Shown: one piece after another, positions 33,710 through 41,639 of the stretch
How the letters are laid out: each line of letters opens with the position of its first letter
Numbering within the stretch: the first letter of the stretch is position 1
Source: Rhodobacter sp.
Lineage (GTDB): Bacteria; Pseudomonadota; Alphaproteobacteria; Rhodobacterales; Rhodobacteraceae
Assembly: GCA_020637595.1 (NCBI GenBank)
Contig: JACKKE010000005.1
Location: 186,001-250,000, forward strand
Reading direction: 5' to 3'
Length of the DNA: 64,000 bases
Translations under genes and position numbers: made by a program
Notes under the pieces: model-generated
Told to the model about the DNA's origin: nothing
Databases searched by the model: none
What the model saw: only the letters and a program-made list of their open reading frames with translations

Positions 33710-34414
33710 TCACGTCCCGAAATAGGCGGCTGAAATCTGCTGGTGGGTAAAGGCGTCCGAGCGGCCCTGCAGCGACACATGCCCTTCGAGCATGCAGACG
33801 AAATGATCCGACACCGACAGGGCGCGGGTCACGTCCTGCTCGACGAGGATCGTCGCCAGCCCTTCGCCCAGGATCTGCGGCAGCAGCGCATAGATGTCCT
33901 TGATCACCACCGGCGCCAGGCCGAGGCTGAGTTCATCGAGCAGCAGCAGGTCCGGGTTCGACATCAGCGCGCGGCCGATCGCCACCATCTGCTGCTGACC
34001 GCCGGACAGCGCGGTTGCCGGCTGGTGGCGCCGCTCGCGCAGGATTGGAAAGATCGAATAGACGCGGTCCAGCGTCCAGGGGCCGGGGCGTTTGACATAG
34101 CCGCCCAGCACCAGGTTTTCCTCGACCGAGAGCGAGCGGAACAGCCGGCGCCCCTCGGGCACCATCGCCACGCCCAGTTCGGTGATCGCCGCCGGGCGCA
34201 GGCCGGCCAGCGGCCGGCCCTTGACGGTAATGGCGCCGGTGCGCGGCGCGACCATGCCGCAGATCGCCTTGAACAGCGTGCTTTTTCCCGCGCCGTTCGC
34301 GCCGATCAGCGACAGCATTTCGCCGCGCGCGAGGCTCAGCGAGATCCCGTCGATGGCCTGGGCGTTGCCGTAAAAGACGCTCAGGTCGCGGATATCGAGA
34401 ACGGTATCAGTCAA
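33710..34414 (-). CDS. livF: ABC transporter ATPase LivF
   Basis: A 234-residue ATPase. Walker A is GANGAGKST, the signature is LSGGQQQM, Walker B is LLLLDELSLGL, and MVPEGRRLFRSLSVEENL is a LivF hallmark. It energises import with LivG. Its start overlaps livG by 8 bases and its stop lies 4 bases before livH. Confidence 0.9.
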   Translation of the reverse strand: MTDTVLDIRDLSVFYGNAQAIDGISLSLARGEMLSLIGANGAGKSTLFKAICGMVAPRTGAITVKGRPLAGLRPAAITELGVAMVPEGRRLFRSLSVEENLVLGGYVKRPGPWTLDRVYSIFPILRERRHQPATALSGGQQQMVAIGRALMSNPDLLLLDELSLGLAPVVIKDIYALLPQILGEGLATILVEQDVTRALSVSDHFVCMLEGHVSLQGRSDAFTHQQISAAYFGT

Positions 34415-35126
34415 GCGCGTCCTCTCCCATATAGATGGATTTGACCGCGCTCGAGGCCATGACCTCGGCCGGGACGCCCTCGATCACCTTGCGGCCGAAA
34501 TCGACGACCACCAGGCGCTTCGCCACCGACATCAGCGCGTGCACGACGTGCTCGATCCAGATGATGGTGACGCCGGTGGCGTGAATGTCGCGGATCGTCT
34601 CCAGCAGCGAGACACATTCGCTGTCGGTCAGCCCGCCGGCGATTTCGTCGAGCAGCAAAAGCTTGGGGTCGGCGGCCAGCGCGCGGGCCATCTCCAGCCG
34701 CTTGCGGTCGAGCAGCGTCAGCGAGCCCGCCAGCGTGTTGGCCCGCGCCGCCATGCCGGTCTGCTGCATCACGTCCAGTGCTCGGCGGCGCGGATCGCCC
34801 GCGCCCCGGCCAAAGGTCGCGCCGACCAGGATGTTTTCATAGACGGTCATGCCGACGAACGGATGCGGCACCTGAAACGAGCGTGCGATCCCCATGTGGC
34901 AGCGTTGCGAGGCGTCAACCGTCGTCACGTCGCGCCCGTCGAACTGCACCCGCCCGCTGTCGGGGCGCACGGTGCCGGTGATCAGGTTGAACAGCGTCGT
35001 CTTGCCCGCCCCGTTGGGGCCGAGGATACCGACCAGATCCCCCGCCTCGACCTGAAGCGAGAAATCCTGCGTCACTGCCAGCGCGCCATAGGATTTGCGC
35101 AGGCTATCGAGACCGAGAAGTGCCAT
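34407..35126 (-). CDS. livG: ABC transporter ATPase LivG
   Basis: A 239-residue ATPase. Walker A is GPNGAGKTT, Walker B is LLLLDEIAGGL, and ARSFQVPHPFVGMTVYENILVG and the C-terminal FGRKVIEGVPAEVM are LivG-type. The ABC signature is degenerate (SLTLLDRKRLEMARAL), which is normal for LivG. It follows the binding-protein gene, from which it is separated by a hairpin. Confidence 0.88.
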   Translation of the reverse strand: MALLGLDSLRKSYGALAVTQDFSLQVEAGDLVGILGPNGAGKTTLFNLITGTVRPDSGRVQFDGRDVTTVDASQRCHMGIARSFQVPHPFVGMTVYENILVGATFGRGAGDPRRRALDVMQQTGMAARANTLAGSLTLLDRKRLEMARALAADPKLLLLDEIAGGLTDSECVSLLETIRDIHATGVTIIWIEHVVHALMSVAKRLVVVDFGRKVIEGVPAEVMASSAVKSIYMGEDALD

Positions 35127-35134
35127 GACGATGA

Positions 35135-35157
35135 TGCGGGCAGTCGGCCTGCCCGCA
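35135..35157 (-). promoter_or_regulatory. Intercistronic hairpin between the binding-protein gene and livG
   Basis: TGCGGGCAG and CTGCCCGCA pair perfectly around TCGGC. It lies 3' of the binding-protein gene, where it may stabilise that part of the mRNA or cause partial termination, so that more binding protein than permease is made. Confidence 0.55.
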
Positions 35158-35183
35158 CTCCCTGTGTCCGTGGATTGCCGAAA

Positions 35184-36470
35184 TCAGCCGATCAGACGCA
35201 TCGCGCCGCCAACGGGGATGTTCGGGGCCTCGGTGTTGTTGGTGATCACCAGGTTCGGCGCGCCGTTTTCCAGCTGCCACTGACCGGCGACCAGCGGTGT
35301 GCGCTTGACGTTCTTCACCGGGTTCAGCGGTCCGCCGTTCCAGCTGACGTTGCCGACGATGGTGTCCAGATCGGTCTGGGCGATGGCGTCGACCACGGCC
35401 ATGCTGTCGTCGAGCGCCTCGCAGCGGCGGATGACGTCGGCGGCGACTTCGAACAGGGCGTGGATGAAGCCGATCGGCTGGGTCCAGGGGCGGCCGGTCG
35501 CGGCGGAATAGCCGTCAGCCAGCTGGCGCGAGGTCTCGCCGGTCAGCGACGAGGCAAAGGGATGCGATGGGCTCCACCAGATCTCGCTGGTCAGGTTGTC
35601 GCCGCGCGCACCGAGGCTTTCGATCACCGAGGGGAACAGCAGCGCCTTGCCGATCGTCACCACCCGCGGGTTGAAGCCCTGCTGCGCGGCCTGGCTCCAG
35701 AAGGTGGCGAAATCGGGCGGGATCATGTTGCCGGTGACGATCTCGCAGCCGGCATCCTTGAAGGCGGCGATCTGCGACGAGAAGTCGTTGTTCATCACCT
35801 GATAGCGGCCGGGGTCGATGGTGGTATAGCCGCGCGCGGCCAGCGCCGGTGGCAGGCCCAGCTGCGGGTCGCCCCAGGCGTTGCCGTCGGCGTCGTTGGG
35901 GAACAGCCCGGCGATGTTGCGGCTGGTCAGCCCCGCGTCATCCCAGAGGTTGAGGAAGTTCGCGATGACGTCCTCGAGCCCCCAGAAGAAGTGATAGGTG
36001 AAATCGAAACCCGTCGCCGGGTTGCCCTGGCGGCCAAAGAAATAGGGCTGCCACGGCGCGACGGTGGTCACGCAGGGCATCTCCAGCAACTCGCACTGGT
36101 CGGCGACCGGGTTCGTGGTGTCCGGCGCGGCCGAGGCCACGACCAGATCAACGCCGTCGCGCTCGATCAGTTCCACGGTGACTTCGGCGGCGCGGTTCGA
36201 GCTGGACTGCGTGTCCTTGTAGATGATCTCGACATTGACCGGGGCGCCGTTGTTCTCGATTCCCGCCAGCGCGGCCTGGGCGGCCTGGATGATATACTGG
36301 TCCGCCTCGCCAAAGCCGGCGAGCGGGCCGGTGGCGGGGTTCACGAAACCGATCTTGAAGCTGGACGCCTGCGCCGAGGCGCGGCTGGCGCGCAGGATCG
36401 CCGGGGCCGCCAGCATCGCCGCGCCGCCCTTGAGCAGCGCGCGCCGGTCCATCGACTGAAATTTCCTCAT
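35184..36470 (-). CDS. ABC transporter periplasmic binding protein, Liv-type
   Basis: A 428-residue binding protein. The N-terminus is a twin-arginine-like or Sec signal (MDRRALLKGGAAMLAAPAIL with RR) ending near ASAQA. The mature part has the type I periplasmic fold: FKIGFVNPATGPLAGFGEADQY, VNVEIIYKDTQSSSNRAAEV and the TSRNIAGLFPNDADGNAW region. It is longer than classical LivJ (about 370 residues), as in catabolic-cluster relatives. It captures the substrate in the periplasm for LivHM. Transcribed after the hydroxyquinol dioxygenase gene with a 118-base gap containing a putative operator. Confidence 0.88.
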   Translation of the reverse strand: MRKFQSMDRRALLKGGAAMLAAPAILRASRASAQASSFKIGFVNPATGPLAGFGEADQYIIQAAQAALAGIENNGAPVNVEIIYKDTQSSSNRAAEVTVELIERDGVDLVVASAAPDTTNPVADQCELLEMPCVTTVAPWQPYFFGRQGNPATGFDFTYHFFWGLEDVIANFLNLWDDAGLTSRNIAGLFPNDADGNAWGDPQLGLPPALAARGYTTIDPGRYQVMNNDFSSQIAAFKDAGCEIVTGNMIPPDFATFWSQAAQQGFNPRVVTIGKALLFPSVIESLGARGDNLTSEIWWSPSHPFASSLTGETSRQLADGYSAATGRPWTQPIGFIHALFEVAADVIRRCEALDDSMAVVDAIAQTDLDTIVGNVSWNGGPLNPVKNVKRTPLVAGQWQLENGAPNLVITNNTEAPNIPVGGAMRLIG

Positions 36471-36549
36471 CGTCTCCTCCCTGATTCAGATGGGGTTGGT
36501 GGTCACAGCGGGACGCCCGTTCCTCCCTTGGGCTGTGTCCCGCTGAGCA

Positions 36550-36569
36550 ATACATCATATCTTATGGTG
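36550..36569 (-). promoter_or_regulatory. Candidate operator, copy 2 (upstream of the ABC binding-protein gene)
   Basis: On the minus strand CACCATAAGATATGATGTAT, related to the site between the TfdB-like hydroxylase and iclR. It lies in the 118-base gap before the binding-protein gene, so the transporter may have its own promoter. Confidence 0.4.
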
Positions 36570-36588
36570 GTCGCCCCGTGCCTCAAAG

Positions 36589-37440
36589 TCAACGGCTTTG
36601 GACGGGGGCAAGCACGATGTCGAACGGGCATTCCCAGACCGTATCGCCGCCTTCGGCCTTCTGGAACGGCGCCATCAGCGTTTCCTTCACGCCGAACACC
36701 GCGTCCGAGTCGATATAGGGGTCGTCACCCACGAAGATATGCGTGACCAGCTTCTGATAGCCGGGCGCGGTGACGATCAGGTGGGTGTGTGCGGGCCGAT
36801 AGGGGTGGCGGCCCATGCCGGTCAGCATCTCGCCTGCCGGACCGTCGACCGGCACCGGATAGGACACCGGCTTGATGCCGCGGAAATGATAGGCCCCGTC
36901 GGCGCCGGTGGTGAAGATGCCACGGTTGTTCCACTTGGGCTGGATACCGGGCTGCTGCACGTCATAGAACCCGTCGGCATTGTCCGACCAGACGTCGATC
37001 CGGGCCCCGGCGATCGGGGTGCCGTCGGTGCCCAGCACGCGGCCCTGGAACAGGCAGCTTTCGCCGACCCCGTCGAGCGAGATGTTCGTGCCCATCTTCA
37101 GCTCGGGCGCGCCGGCGACGTGGAACGGGCCCAGAACAGTCGTCTGGGTCGCGTTCTCGGGGCGGCGGTTGTTCAGCGCGTCGACCAGCATCGAGATTCC
37201 CAACGTGTCCGACATCAGGATCCACTCCTGGCGCTCCGCGGTGCAGATCTGGCCGGTGCGGGTCAGGAAGTCGATGGCGATTTCCCATTCGTCCTGCGTC
37301 AGCTCGACCTCCTTGATCAGGGCATGCAGGTGCTTGATGACCGCGACCATGATCTCCTTGAAGCGCGGCGCGGTTTCCTCGTCGTGGATCCGCGCGATGA
37401 CGGCTTCGGCCGAATTTTCGATATTGAGGTATTTGGCCAT
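36589..37440 (-). CDS. graB: Hydroxyquinol 1,2-dioxygenase (intradiol)
   Basis: A 283-residue intradiol dioxygenase. It has the catechol/hydroxyquinol 1,2-dioxygenase N-terminal helical domain, TTVLGPFHVAGAPE, DVWSDNADGFYDVQQP, and the iron-binding region RPAHTHLIVTAPGYQKLVTHIF with two His and nearby Tyr ligands. It opens hydroxyquinol (1,2,4-trihydroxybenzene) to maleylacetate using Fe(III). GGGAGGAG precedes the ATG; an upstream in-frame extension is not conserved. It is followed 3' by the transporter and preceded by maleylacetate reductase, as in resorcinol (gra-type) clusters, which supports hydroxyquinol over catechol. Confidence 0.87.
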   Translation of the reverse strand: MAKYLNIENSAEAVIARIHDEETAPRFKEIMVAVIKHLHALIKEVELTQDEWEIAIDFLTRTGQICTAERQEWILMSDTLGISMLVDALNNRRPENATQTTVLGPFHVAGAPELKMGTNISLDGVGESCLFQGRVLGTDGTPIAGARIDVWSDNADGFYDVQQPGIQPKWNNRGIFTTGADGAYHFRGIKPVSYPVPVDGPAGEMLTGMGRHPYRPAHTHLIVTAPGYQKLVTHIFVGDDPYIDSDAVFGVKETLMAPFQKAEGGDTVWECPFDIVLAPVQSR

Positions 37441-37457
37441 CGGAAAGTCTCCTCCCA

Positions 37458-38519
37458 TTATCCTTGGCCGGGCCGCTCGCCCCGAAAGGCACGGTCCAGA
37501 AGTTCGCGAATTGCCGCCCGCTCGACGGGGCGCGGGTTCCAGTAGGGGTTCTGCACGGCCAGATCGGCCGCACGGTCGAGGTCGGTTTCCTTCAGCCCCA
37601 GATCGGCCAGCGCCAGCGGCGCCCCCAGATCGCGGGCGAAATCCCACAGCCCCGGACCCAGCGCGCCGCCGAACAGCGCCGCCGCCCCGTCGAGGTCGGG
37701 GCAGGCGTTGTAGGCGGCGGTGTGGGGGATCAGGATCGCGTGGGTTTCGGCGTGGGGCAGGTCGAAGCTGCCGCCCAGCGTGTGACAGAGCTTGTGGTGC
37801 AGGGCCATGCCGACGGTGCCCAGAACCGTGCCGCACAGCCATGAGCCATAGAGCGCGCCGGCCCGTGCCCTGCGGTCGGCGGGGTCGCGCACGATGCCCG
37901 GCAGCGCGTCGCGCAGCGCGCGAATCCCCTCCAGCGCCATCAGCGAGGTGACCGGATTGCGATCCCTGGCATAGAGCCCCTCGACCGCGTGGGCGATGGC
38001 GTTCAGCCCGCTGGTCACCGACATGCCCACCGGCAGGCTCAGCGTCAGGTCCGGGTCATAGATCACCACTTCGGGCAGGATCCGCGGCCCGCGCACGGTG
38101 GTTTTCAGCCCGTTCTCGGTCTGGCCGAGGATCGGCGTCACCTCGGAGCCGGCATAGGTCGTGGCGACGACGATCTGCGGGCAGCCGTTGCGATAGGCGA
38201 TCGCCTTGCCCAGCCCGATGGTCGATCCGCCCCCCAGCGCGACGACGCAATCCGCGCCGAGCCGGGTGAATTCCGCCATCGCACGCGCCGTCACCTCGAC
38301 CGGGGTGTGCATTGCGGCCTCGGCAAAGACCCCGGCTGCGCGTGGGCCCAGACGGGCCGCCAGCGCCTCGGCATCGGCGCGCTGAAAGGGCGTCGCCAGA
38401 ACCAGCGCGCGCTGCCCGCCCACCGCGGCGACCTCGTCACCGACGCGGGCCAGGCTGCCGGCGCCGAACACGATCCGCGCCGGGTTCACGTCCAGGGTGA
38501 AACCGTCAGAGATATTCAT
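37458..38519 (-). CDS. graC: Maleylacetate reductase
   Basis: A 353-residue iron-type alcohol dehydrogenase of the maleylacetate reductase branch. The nucleotide loop is ALGGGSTIGLGKAIA, followed by ATTYAGSEVTPILG and the metal-site regions NAIAHAVEGLYA and HKLCHTLGGSFDLPHAETHA. It reduces maleylacetate to 3-oxoadipate with NAD(P)H, supplying PcaIJ and PcaF. It overlaps the flavin reductase gene by 14 bases and is 17 bases from the dioxygenase gene. Confidence 0.9.
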   Translation of the reverse strand: MNISDGFTLDVNPARIVFGAGSLARVGDEVAAVGGQRALVLATPFQRADAEALAARLGPRAAGVFAEAAMHTPVEVTARAMAEFTRLGADCVVALGGGSTIGLGKAIAYRNGCPQIVVATTYAGSEVTPILGQTENGLKTTVRGPRILPEVVIYDPDLTLSLPVGMSVTSGLNAIAHAVEGLYARDRNPVTSLMALEGIRALRDALPGIVRDPADRRARAGALYGSWLCGTVLGTVGMALHHKLCHTLGGSFDLPHAETHAILIPHTAAYNACPDLDGAAALFGGALGPGLWDFARDLGAPLALADLGLKETDLDRAADLAVQNPYWNPRPVERAAIRELLDRAFRGERPGQG

Positions 38520-39054
38520 CCGGGCCTCCCGGGTGCATGGCGAAGACCTTGCGCAATTGCCGGAATCGCCTTGCGCCATAAAGCAGCGTGTCCTGGCCCG
38601 AGCGGTGCGCGGTGGCCAGAACATCCCCGAACAGAACGGTGTGCGACGACTGCTCGCAGGCCTCGGCCAGCCGGCAGTCAAAAGCCGCTGCCGCATCCGA
38701 CAGCACCGGCGCACCGGTGGTCAGGCGGGTCCAGTGCCCTTCGGCAAAGCGGTCGATGTCCTTTCCACCCATCCCGGCAAAGATCATGGCGATCTTGTCC
38801 TGCTCCTCGGTCAGCACGTTGACACAGAACCGGCCGGATTCAACGAGCTTGGCATGGGTCGTGCCGGACTTGTTGACACAGACCAGCAGGCGCGCGGGTT
38901 CAGCGGTGACGGAACACACGGCGGTTGCGGTCAACCCATAGCGGTGCCCGTCGAGTTCGGTCGTGATGACACAGACCGACGAGACATGCTGCGAGACGGC
39001 GGCGATATACTCTGCCGCCGGGACGGACGGCAGAGTGCTGAGGTCGCTGGACAT
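38506..39054 (-). CDS. graD: NAD(P)H:flavin reductase component of a two-component monooxygenase
   Basis: A 182-residue flavin-reductase-domain protein of the HpaC type: VSSVCVITTELDGHRYGLTATAVCSVTAEPARLLVCVNK near the start, FCVNVLTEEQ, and FDCRLAEACEQSSHTVLFGDVLA. It makes reduced FMN/FAD and passes it to the large oxygenase component encoded immediately upstream. Nine bases separate them. The pair corresponds to the small and large components of resorcinol hydroxylase. Confidence 0.88.
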   Translation of the reverse strand: MSSDLSTLPSVPAAEYIAAVSQHVSSVCVITTELDGHRYGLTATAVCSVTAEPARLLVCVNKSGTTHAKLVESGRFCVNVLTEEQDKIAMIFAGMGGKDIDRFAEGHWTRLTTGAPVLSDAAAAFDCRLAEACEQSSHTVLFGDVLATAHRSGQDTLLYGARRFRQLRKVFAMHPGGPDEYL

Positions 39055-39062
39055 CGGCGCGC

Positions 39063-40259
39063 TCAGATCACGCCGGTGCCCGGGTCCACGCCCAGAAGGA
39101 CGCGGCCATAGATCTCGGCCCCGGCATCATAGAGCAGGAAACCGTGCATATTCGCCGCCTGGATGTTGCGCGCGTTCAGCTGGATCGGGCTGCGCAGCGA
39201 CAGGCCGGCGGCGCCGCCGATGGTATAGAGCTTGTTCACCGCATCGCGGCACAGGCGCGGCACCATCGTGATGTCCATGCGGATCCGGCCACGGATCTCC
39301 ATCGGCATCTTCTGGCCAAGTTGCGCATAGTGGTCGACGTCGGCTGCGGCCTTGTAGAAGATCAGCTCGGCGGCGTTGATCATCGAGGCCGCTTCACCGA
39401 CCGCCATCTGCAGCGCGGTCCATTCGTGGCTGACGTGGCCGGTATACATCACCATCTTGCCCGGCACGACGCGCAGGAATTCCTCCAGTGCGCGCTTGGC
39501 CGCGCCGATGGTCGAGGTGGCGATATACATCCCCAGCGCCGGTCCGCCCTGGCATTTGTAGATCGCCGGTGCGTTGGGGTCGGCGAACACCGGGGTCTGG
39601 TTTTCCAGGATCGCCGGCAGCGACACGAAGCGGTGCGCGGGCACGACGACATCGGTGCATTTCACCGAGTTCGAGCCGGTGCCCTGCAGGCCGGCGACCT
39701 TCCAGTCGTCGAGGCTTTCGACATCGCTGGCGGGCACCGCGAGGTCGCCCTCGTCCAGCTTGTTGCCGTCCTCGTCATAGACTTCGGCGCCCAGCAGCAG
39801 CCAGTCCGAGGCGGCGTTGCCCGAGGCAAAGGGCCAGAACCCGGTCAGGACATAGCTGCCGTCCTTCTGGCGCACGGCGCGGCCGCGCGGGCCGATCACC
39901 GCCGAGACCGCGGCGATGCGGCCGGTGCCATAGATTTCTTCCTGAGCCTTCTCGCTCATATGGCCGATGATGTAGTCATGCGCGTGGTAGACGCCCAGCA
40001 CCCAGGCGGTGGCCTGACAGCCCTCGGCAATGGTCGAGACCGCATCGACATGCGCGGTCATCGACAGTTCCGACCCGCCCCAGCGTTTGGCGCGGAAGAT
40101 CCCCAACAGGCCGGAATCCTGCAGCAGGCGGATATTCTCGGCGGGCACCTTGCGGTCCTGCTCGGTCTGCATTTCGCGGCTGCGCAGCTCGGGGATCAGC
40201 GACCGCGCGATCTCCTTGACGTCGGCGGCAGCAATGCTGGGGGTTGTGTGAATGTTCAT
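39063..40259 (-). CDS. graA: Class D flavin-dependent monooxygenase, resorcinol hydroxylase-like large component
   Basis: A 398-residue protein with acyl-CoA dehydrogenase fold, of the group using reduced flavin supplied by a partner (HpaB-C2, HsaA, DszC, GraA). Features include GCQATAWVLGVYHAHDYIIG, GSYVLTGFWPFASGNAASDWLLLGA and GTGSNSVKCTDVVVPAHR. Its neighbours, a flavin reductase, hydroxyquinol dioxygenase and maleylacetate reductase, point to hydroxylation of resorcinol (or a close phenol) to hydroxyquinol. GGGAGGACGGAG precedes the ATG. Divergent from tetR with two shared palindromes between. No gamma-resorcylate decarboxylase was found. Confidence 0.83.
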   Translation of the reverse strand: MNIHTTPSIAAADVKEIARSLIPELRSREMQTEQDRKVPAENIRLLQDSGLLGIFRAKRWGGSELSMTAHVDAVSTIAEGCQATAWVLGVYHAHDYIIGHMSEKAQEEIYGTGRIAAVSAVIGPRGRAVRQKDGSYVLTGFWPFASGNAASDWLLLGAEVYDEDGNKLDEGDLAVPASDVESLDDWKVAGLQGTGSNSVKCTDVVVPAHRFVSLPAILENQTPVFADPNAPAIYKCQGGPALGMYIATSTIGAAKRALEEFLRVVPGKMVMYTGHVSHEWTALQMAVGEAASMINAAELIFYKAAADVDHYAQLGQKMPMEIRGRIRMDITMVPRLCRDAVNKLYTIGGAAGLSLRSPIQLNARNIQAANMHGFLLYDAGAEIYGRVLLGVDPGTGVI

Positions 40260-40284
40260 CTCCGTCCTCCCTCAAAGACAAATA

Positions 40285-40297
40285 TGAACGTCGTTCA
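40285..40297. promoter_or_regulatory. TetR operator, copy 1 (monooxygenase side)
   Basis: TGAACG-T-CGTTCA is a perfect 13-base palindrome 26 bases before the monooxygenase start. A related site lies on the tetR side. Confidence 0.6.
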
Positions 40298-40365
40298 AAA
40301 ACAAACATGAGTCAACCGTGTTTGTGGTTCACCGGGCTGATTTCGATCCGGGGTCGCTTCAAACT

Positions 40366-40378
40366 TGAATATCATTCG
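40366..40378. promoter_or_regulatory. TetR operator, copy 2 (tetR side)
   Basis: TGAATATCATTCG matches copy 1 at 9 of 13 positions and keeps the palindrome TGAAT/ATTCG. It lies about 20 bases before tetR, where binding would block tetR transcription. Confidence 0.55.
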
Positions 40379-40398
40379 AAAATTGGGCAACAAGACGT

Positions 40399-41040
40399 AT
40401 GCAAACCGTTTCGCCCCGCAAAACCGAAGGCCGAGTCGCCCGCCGGCGCGCCCGAAATCATGAGGCCCTGATCGCCTCGGCGCGCGCCGTGATGGCCGAG
40501 AAGGGGATCGATTCGGCCACGATGGCCGAGATCGCGGACCGTGCCGATGTCGCCGCCGGGACGATCTACAGCTTCTTCCGTTCCAAGGACGACCTCGCCG
40601 TGGCGGTGCTGGAAAACCTGATGCTGGAGCTGGCCATTCGCATCGAGACCGTCACCAACACCTTTGACGATCCGGCGCAGGTTTATGCCTATGGTATCGG
40701 CTCGGTGGTTCGCGAGGCAACGCAGGACACGCATTGGCGCCAGCTGCTCTATCGGTCCGAGGTGCTGGCCAACGCGATGTTCAAGCAGATGGGGCCGTTT
40801 GCGATTCGCGACCTGGAAAATGCCACGAAGGCCGGGCGGTTCAAGGTCGCGGACGCGGCGCTGACCTTCAAGATGGCCAGCTATGCGATCGTCGGCGTGG
40901 CGCTGGCCGTGACCGAGGGGGAAATGCCCGAGACGGTCATCGACGAGTGCGTGGTCAACCTGTTGTGCATGACCGGGATCAGCCGCGAGGACGCGCTGGA
41001 ACTGGCGCACAGGCACCGGCCGCCCCTGGCGGCCGTCTGA
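40399..41040 (+). CDS. TetR/AcrR-family regulator
   Basis: A 213-residue TetR-type repressor. The helix-turn-helix is at residues about 22-68: IASARAVMAEKGIDSATMAEIADRADVAAGTIYSFFRSKDDL in part. The C-terminal ligand domain is unassigned. It is divergent from the resorcinol hydroxylase-like operon, with two related palindromes between, so it most likely represses that operon and itself until a phenolic ligand appears. Followed by a terminator. Confidence 0.87.
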   Translation: MQTVSPRKTEGRVARRRARNHEALIASARAVMAEKGIDSATMAEIADRADVAAGTIYSFFRSKDDLAVAVLENLMLELAIRIETVTNTFDDPAQVYAYGIGSVVREATQDTHWRQLLYRSEVLANAMFKQMGPFAIRDLENATKAGRFKVADAALTFKMASYAIVGVALAVTEGEMPETVIDECVVNLLCMTGISREDALELAHRHRPPLAAV

Positions 41041-41071
41041 TCGCATACACTCTGACAAAGACCCCGCCCAA

Positions 41072-41101
41072 GACCCCGCTCTGAGCGGGGTCGTTTCGTT
41101 T
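41072..41101 (+). terminator. Terminator after tetR
   Basis: GACCCCGCT pairs with AGCGGGGTC around CTG, followed by GTTTCGTTT. Confidence 0.75.
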
Positions 41102-41142
41102 GAATTGACGGGACGGGGTCTTCTGTATAGCTTATCAATATT

Positions 41143-41163
41143 GTGTATCGACTAATGATACAC
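41143..41163. promoter_or_regulatory. Palindromic operator before the hpaH operon
   Basis: GTGTATC and GATACAC form a perfect inverted repeat around GACTAAT. It lies 26 bases before the first gene, so binding there would block transcription. The cognate regulator is unclear. Confidence 0.55.
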
Positions 41164-41184
41164 ATACGGGAGGCATACGGGAGG
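41163..41184 (+). repeat. 11-base tandem duplication that doubles the ribosome binding site
   Basis: CATACGGGAGG is repeated twice head to tail. The second GGGAGG lies 5 bases before the start codon and is the functional Shine-Dalgarno; the first is 16 bases away. Confidence 0.8.
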
Positions 41185-41189
41185 ACACC

Positions 41190-41636
41190 ATGCTGCTCGC
41201 CACCAAGATTCTGCTGACCCTCGTGACCTTGGGATACAGCGCCATTCCGACCTTTTTCGACTTCAACGAAACCCACGCCACCAACCCCTCGTGGACCGGC
41301 CACGCGCGCTGGCATGTCGTCTGGCAGGTCTCCAGCTATGACTACATCGCGCTGATGGCGCTGGTGTTGATCTGGACGGCGGGGGCCGATGTCGGCCAGC
41401 TTTGGGTGCCGGGGCTGCTGGCCGCCTTTGCCTATGCCGGGTTCTGGACGGCTTTTGTGACGCGCGGCCTCTATGGCGGGATCCTCAAGGACAGGGTCAA
41501 CGGCGTGCCGGAATTCCATTACAACATCCTGGGCTGGAAATTCGCCGTCGATGCCAACGTGTCGCTGTTCACGCCGATCAGCCTCGCCACGCTGGTCGCG
41601 CTGTGGATGATCGCCCGGCTGAACGGGGCGCTGTGA
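41190..41636 (+). CDS. Four-helix membrane protein (possibly DUF6640)
   Basis: A 148-residue protein with four hydrophobic segments, near residues 5-25, 50-68, 75-92 and 125-145. The segment FFDFNETHATNPSWTGHARWHVVWQVSSY is conserved-looking and rich in His and Trp. I recall similar proteins annotated DUF6640 but cannot confirm it. It leads an operon with HpaH, HpaI and a FAH enzyme, so it may help uptake or export of a pathway acid, or may be a membrane redox partner. The function is unknown. Confidence 0.7.
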   Translation: MLLATKILLTLVTLGYSAIPTFFDFNETHATNPSWTGHARWHVVWQVSSYDYIALMALVLIWTAGADVGQLWVPGLLAAFAYAGFWTAFVTRGLYGGILKDRVNGVPEFHYNILGWKFAVDANVSLFTPISLATLVALWMIARLNGAL

Positions 41637-41639
41637 GCG

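Noticed and set aside
34539..36746. A 735-codon open frame on the plus strand opposite the ABC transporter genes
   Set aside because: It is antisense to well-supported livG and binding-protein genes, has low-complexity Gln/Arg/Asp/His-rich translation and no recognisable domain. It is typical of GC-rich antisense frames.
41105..41131. TTGACG...TATAGC as a promoter for the hpaH operon
   Set aside because: The spacer is only 15 bases and the -10 is poor; not strong enough to list.
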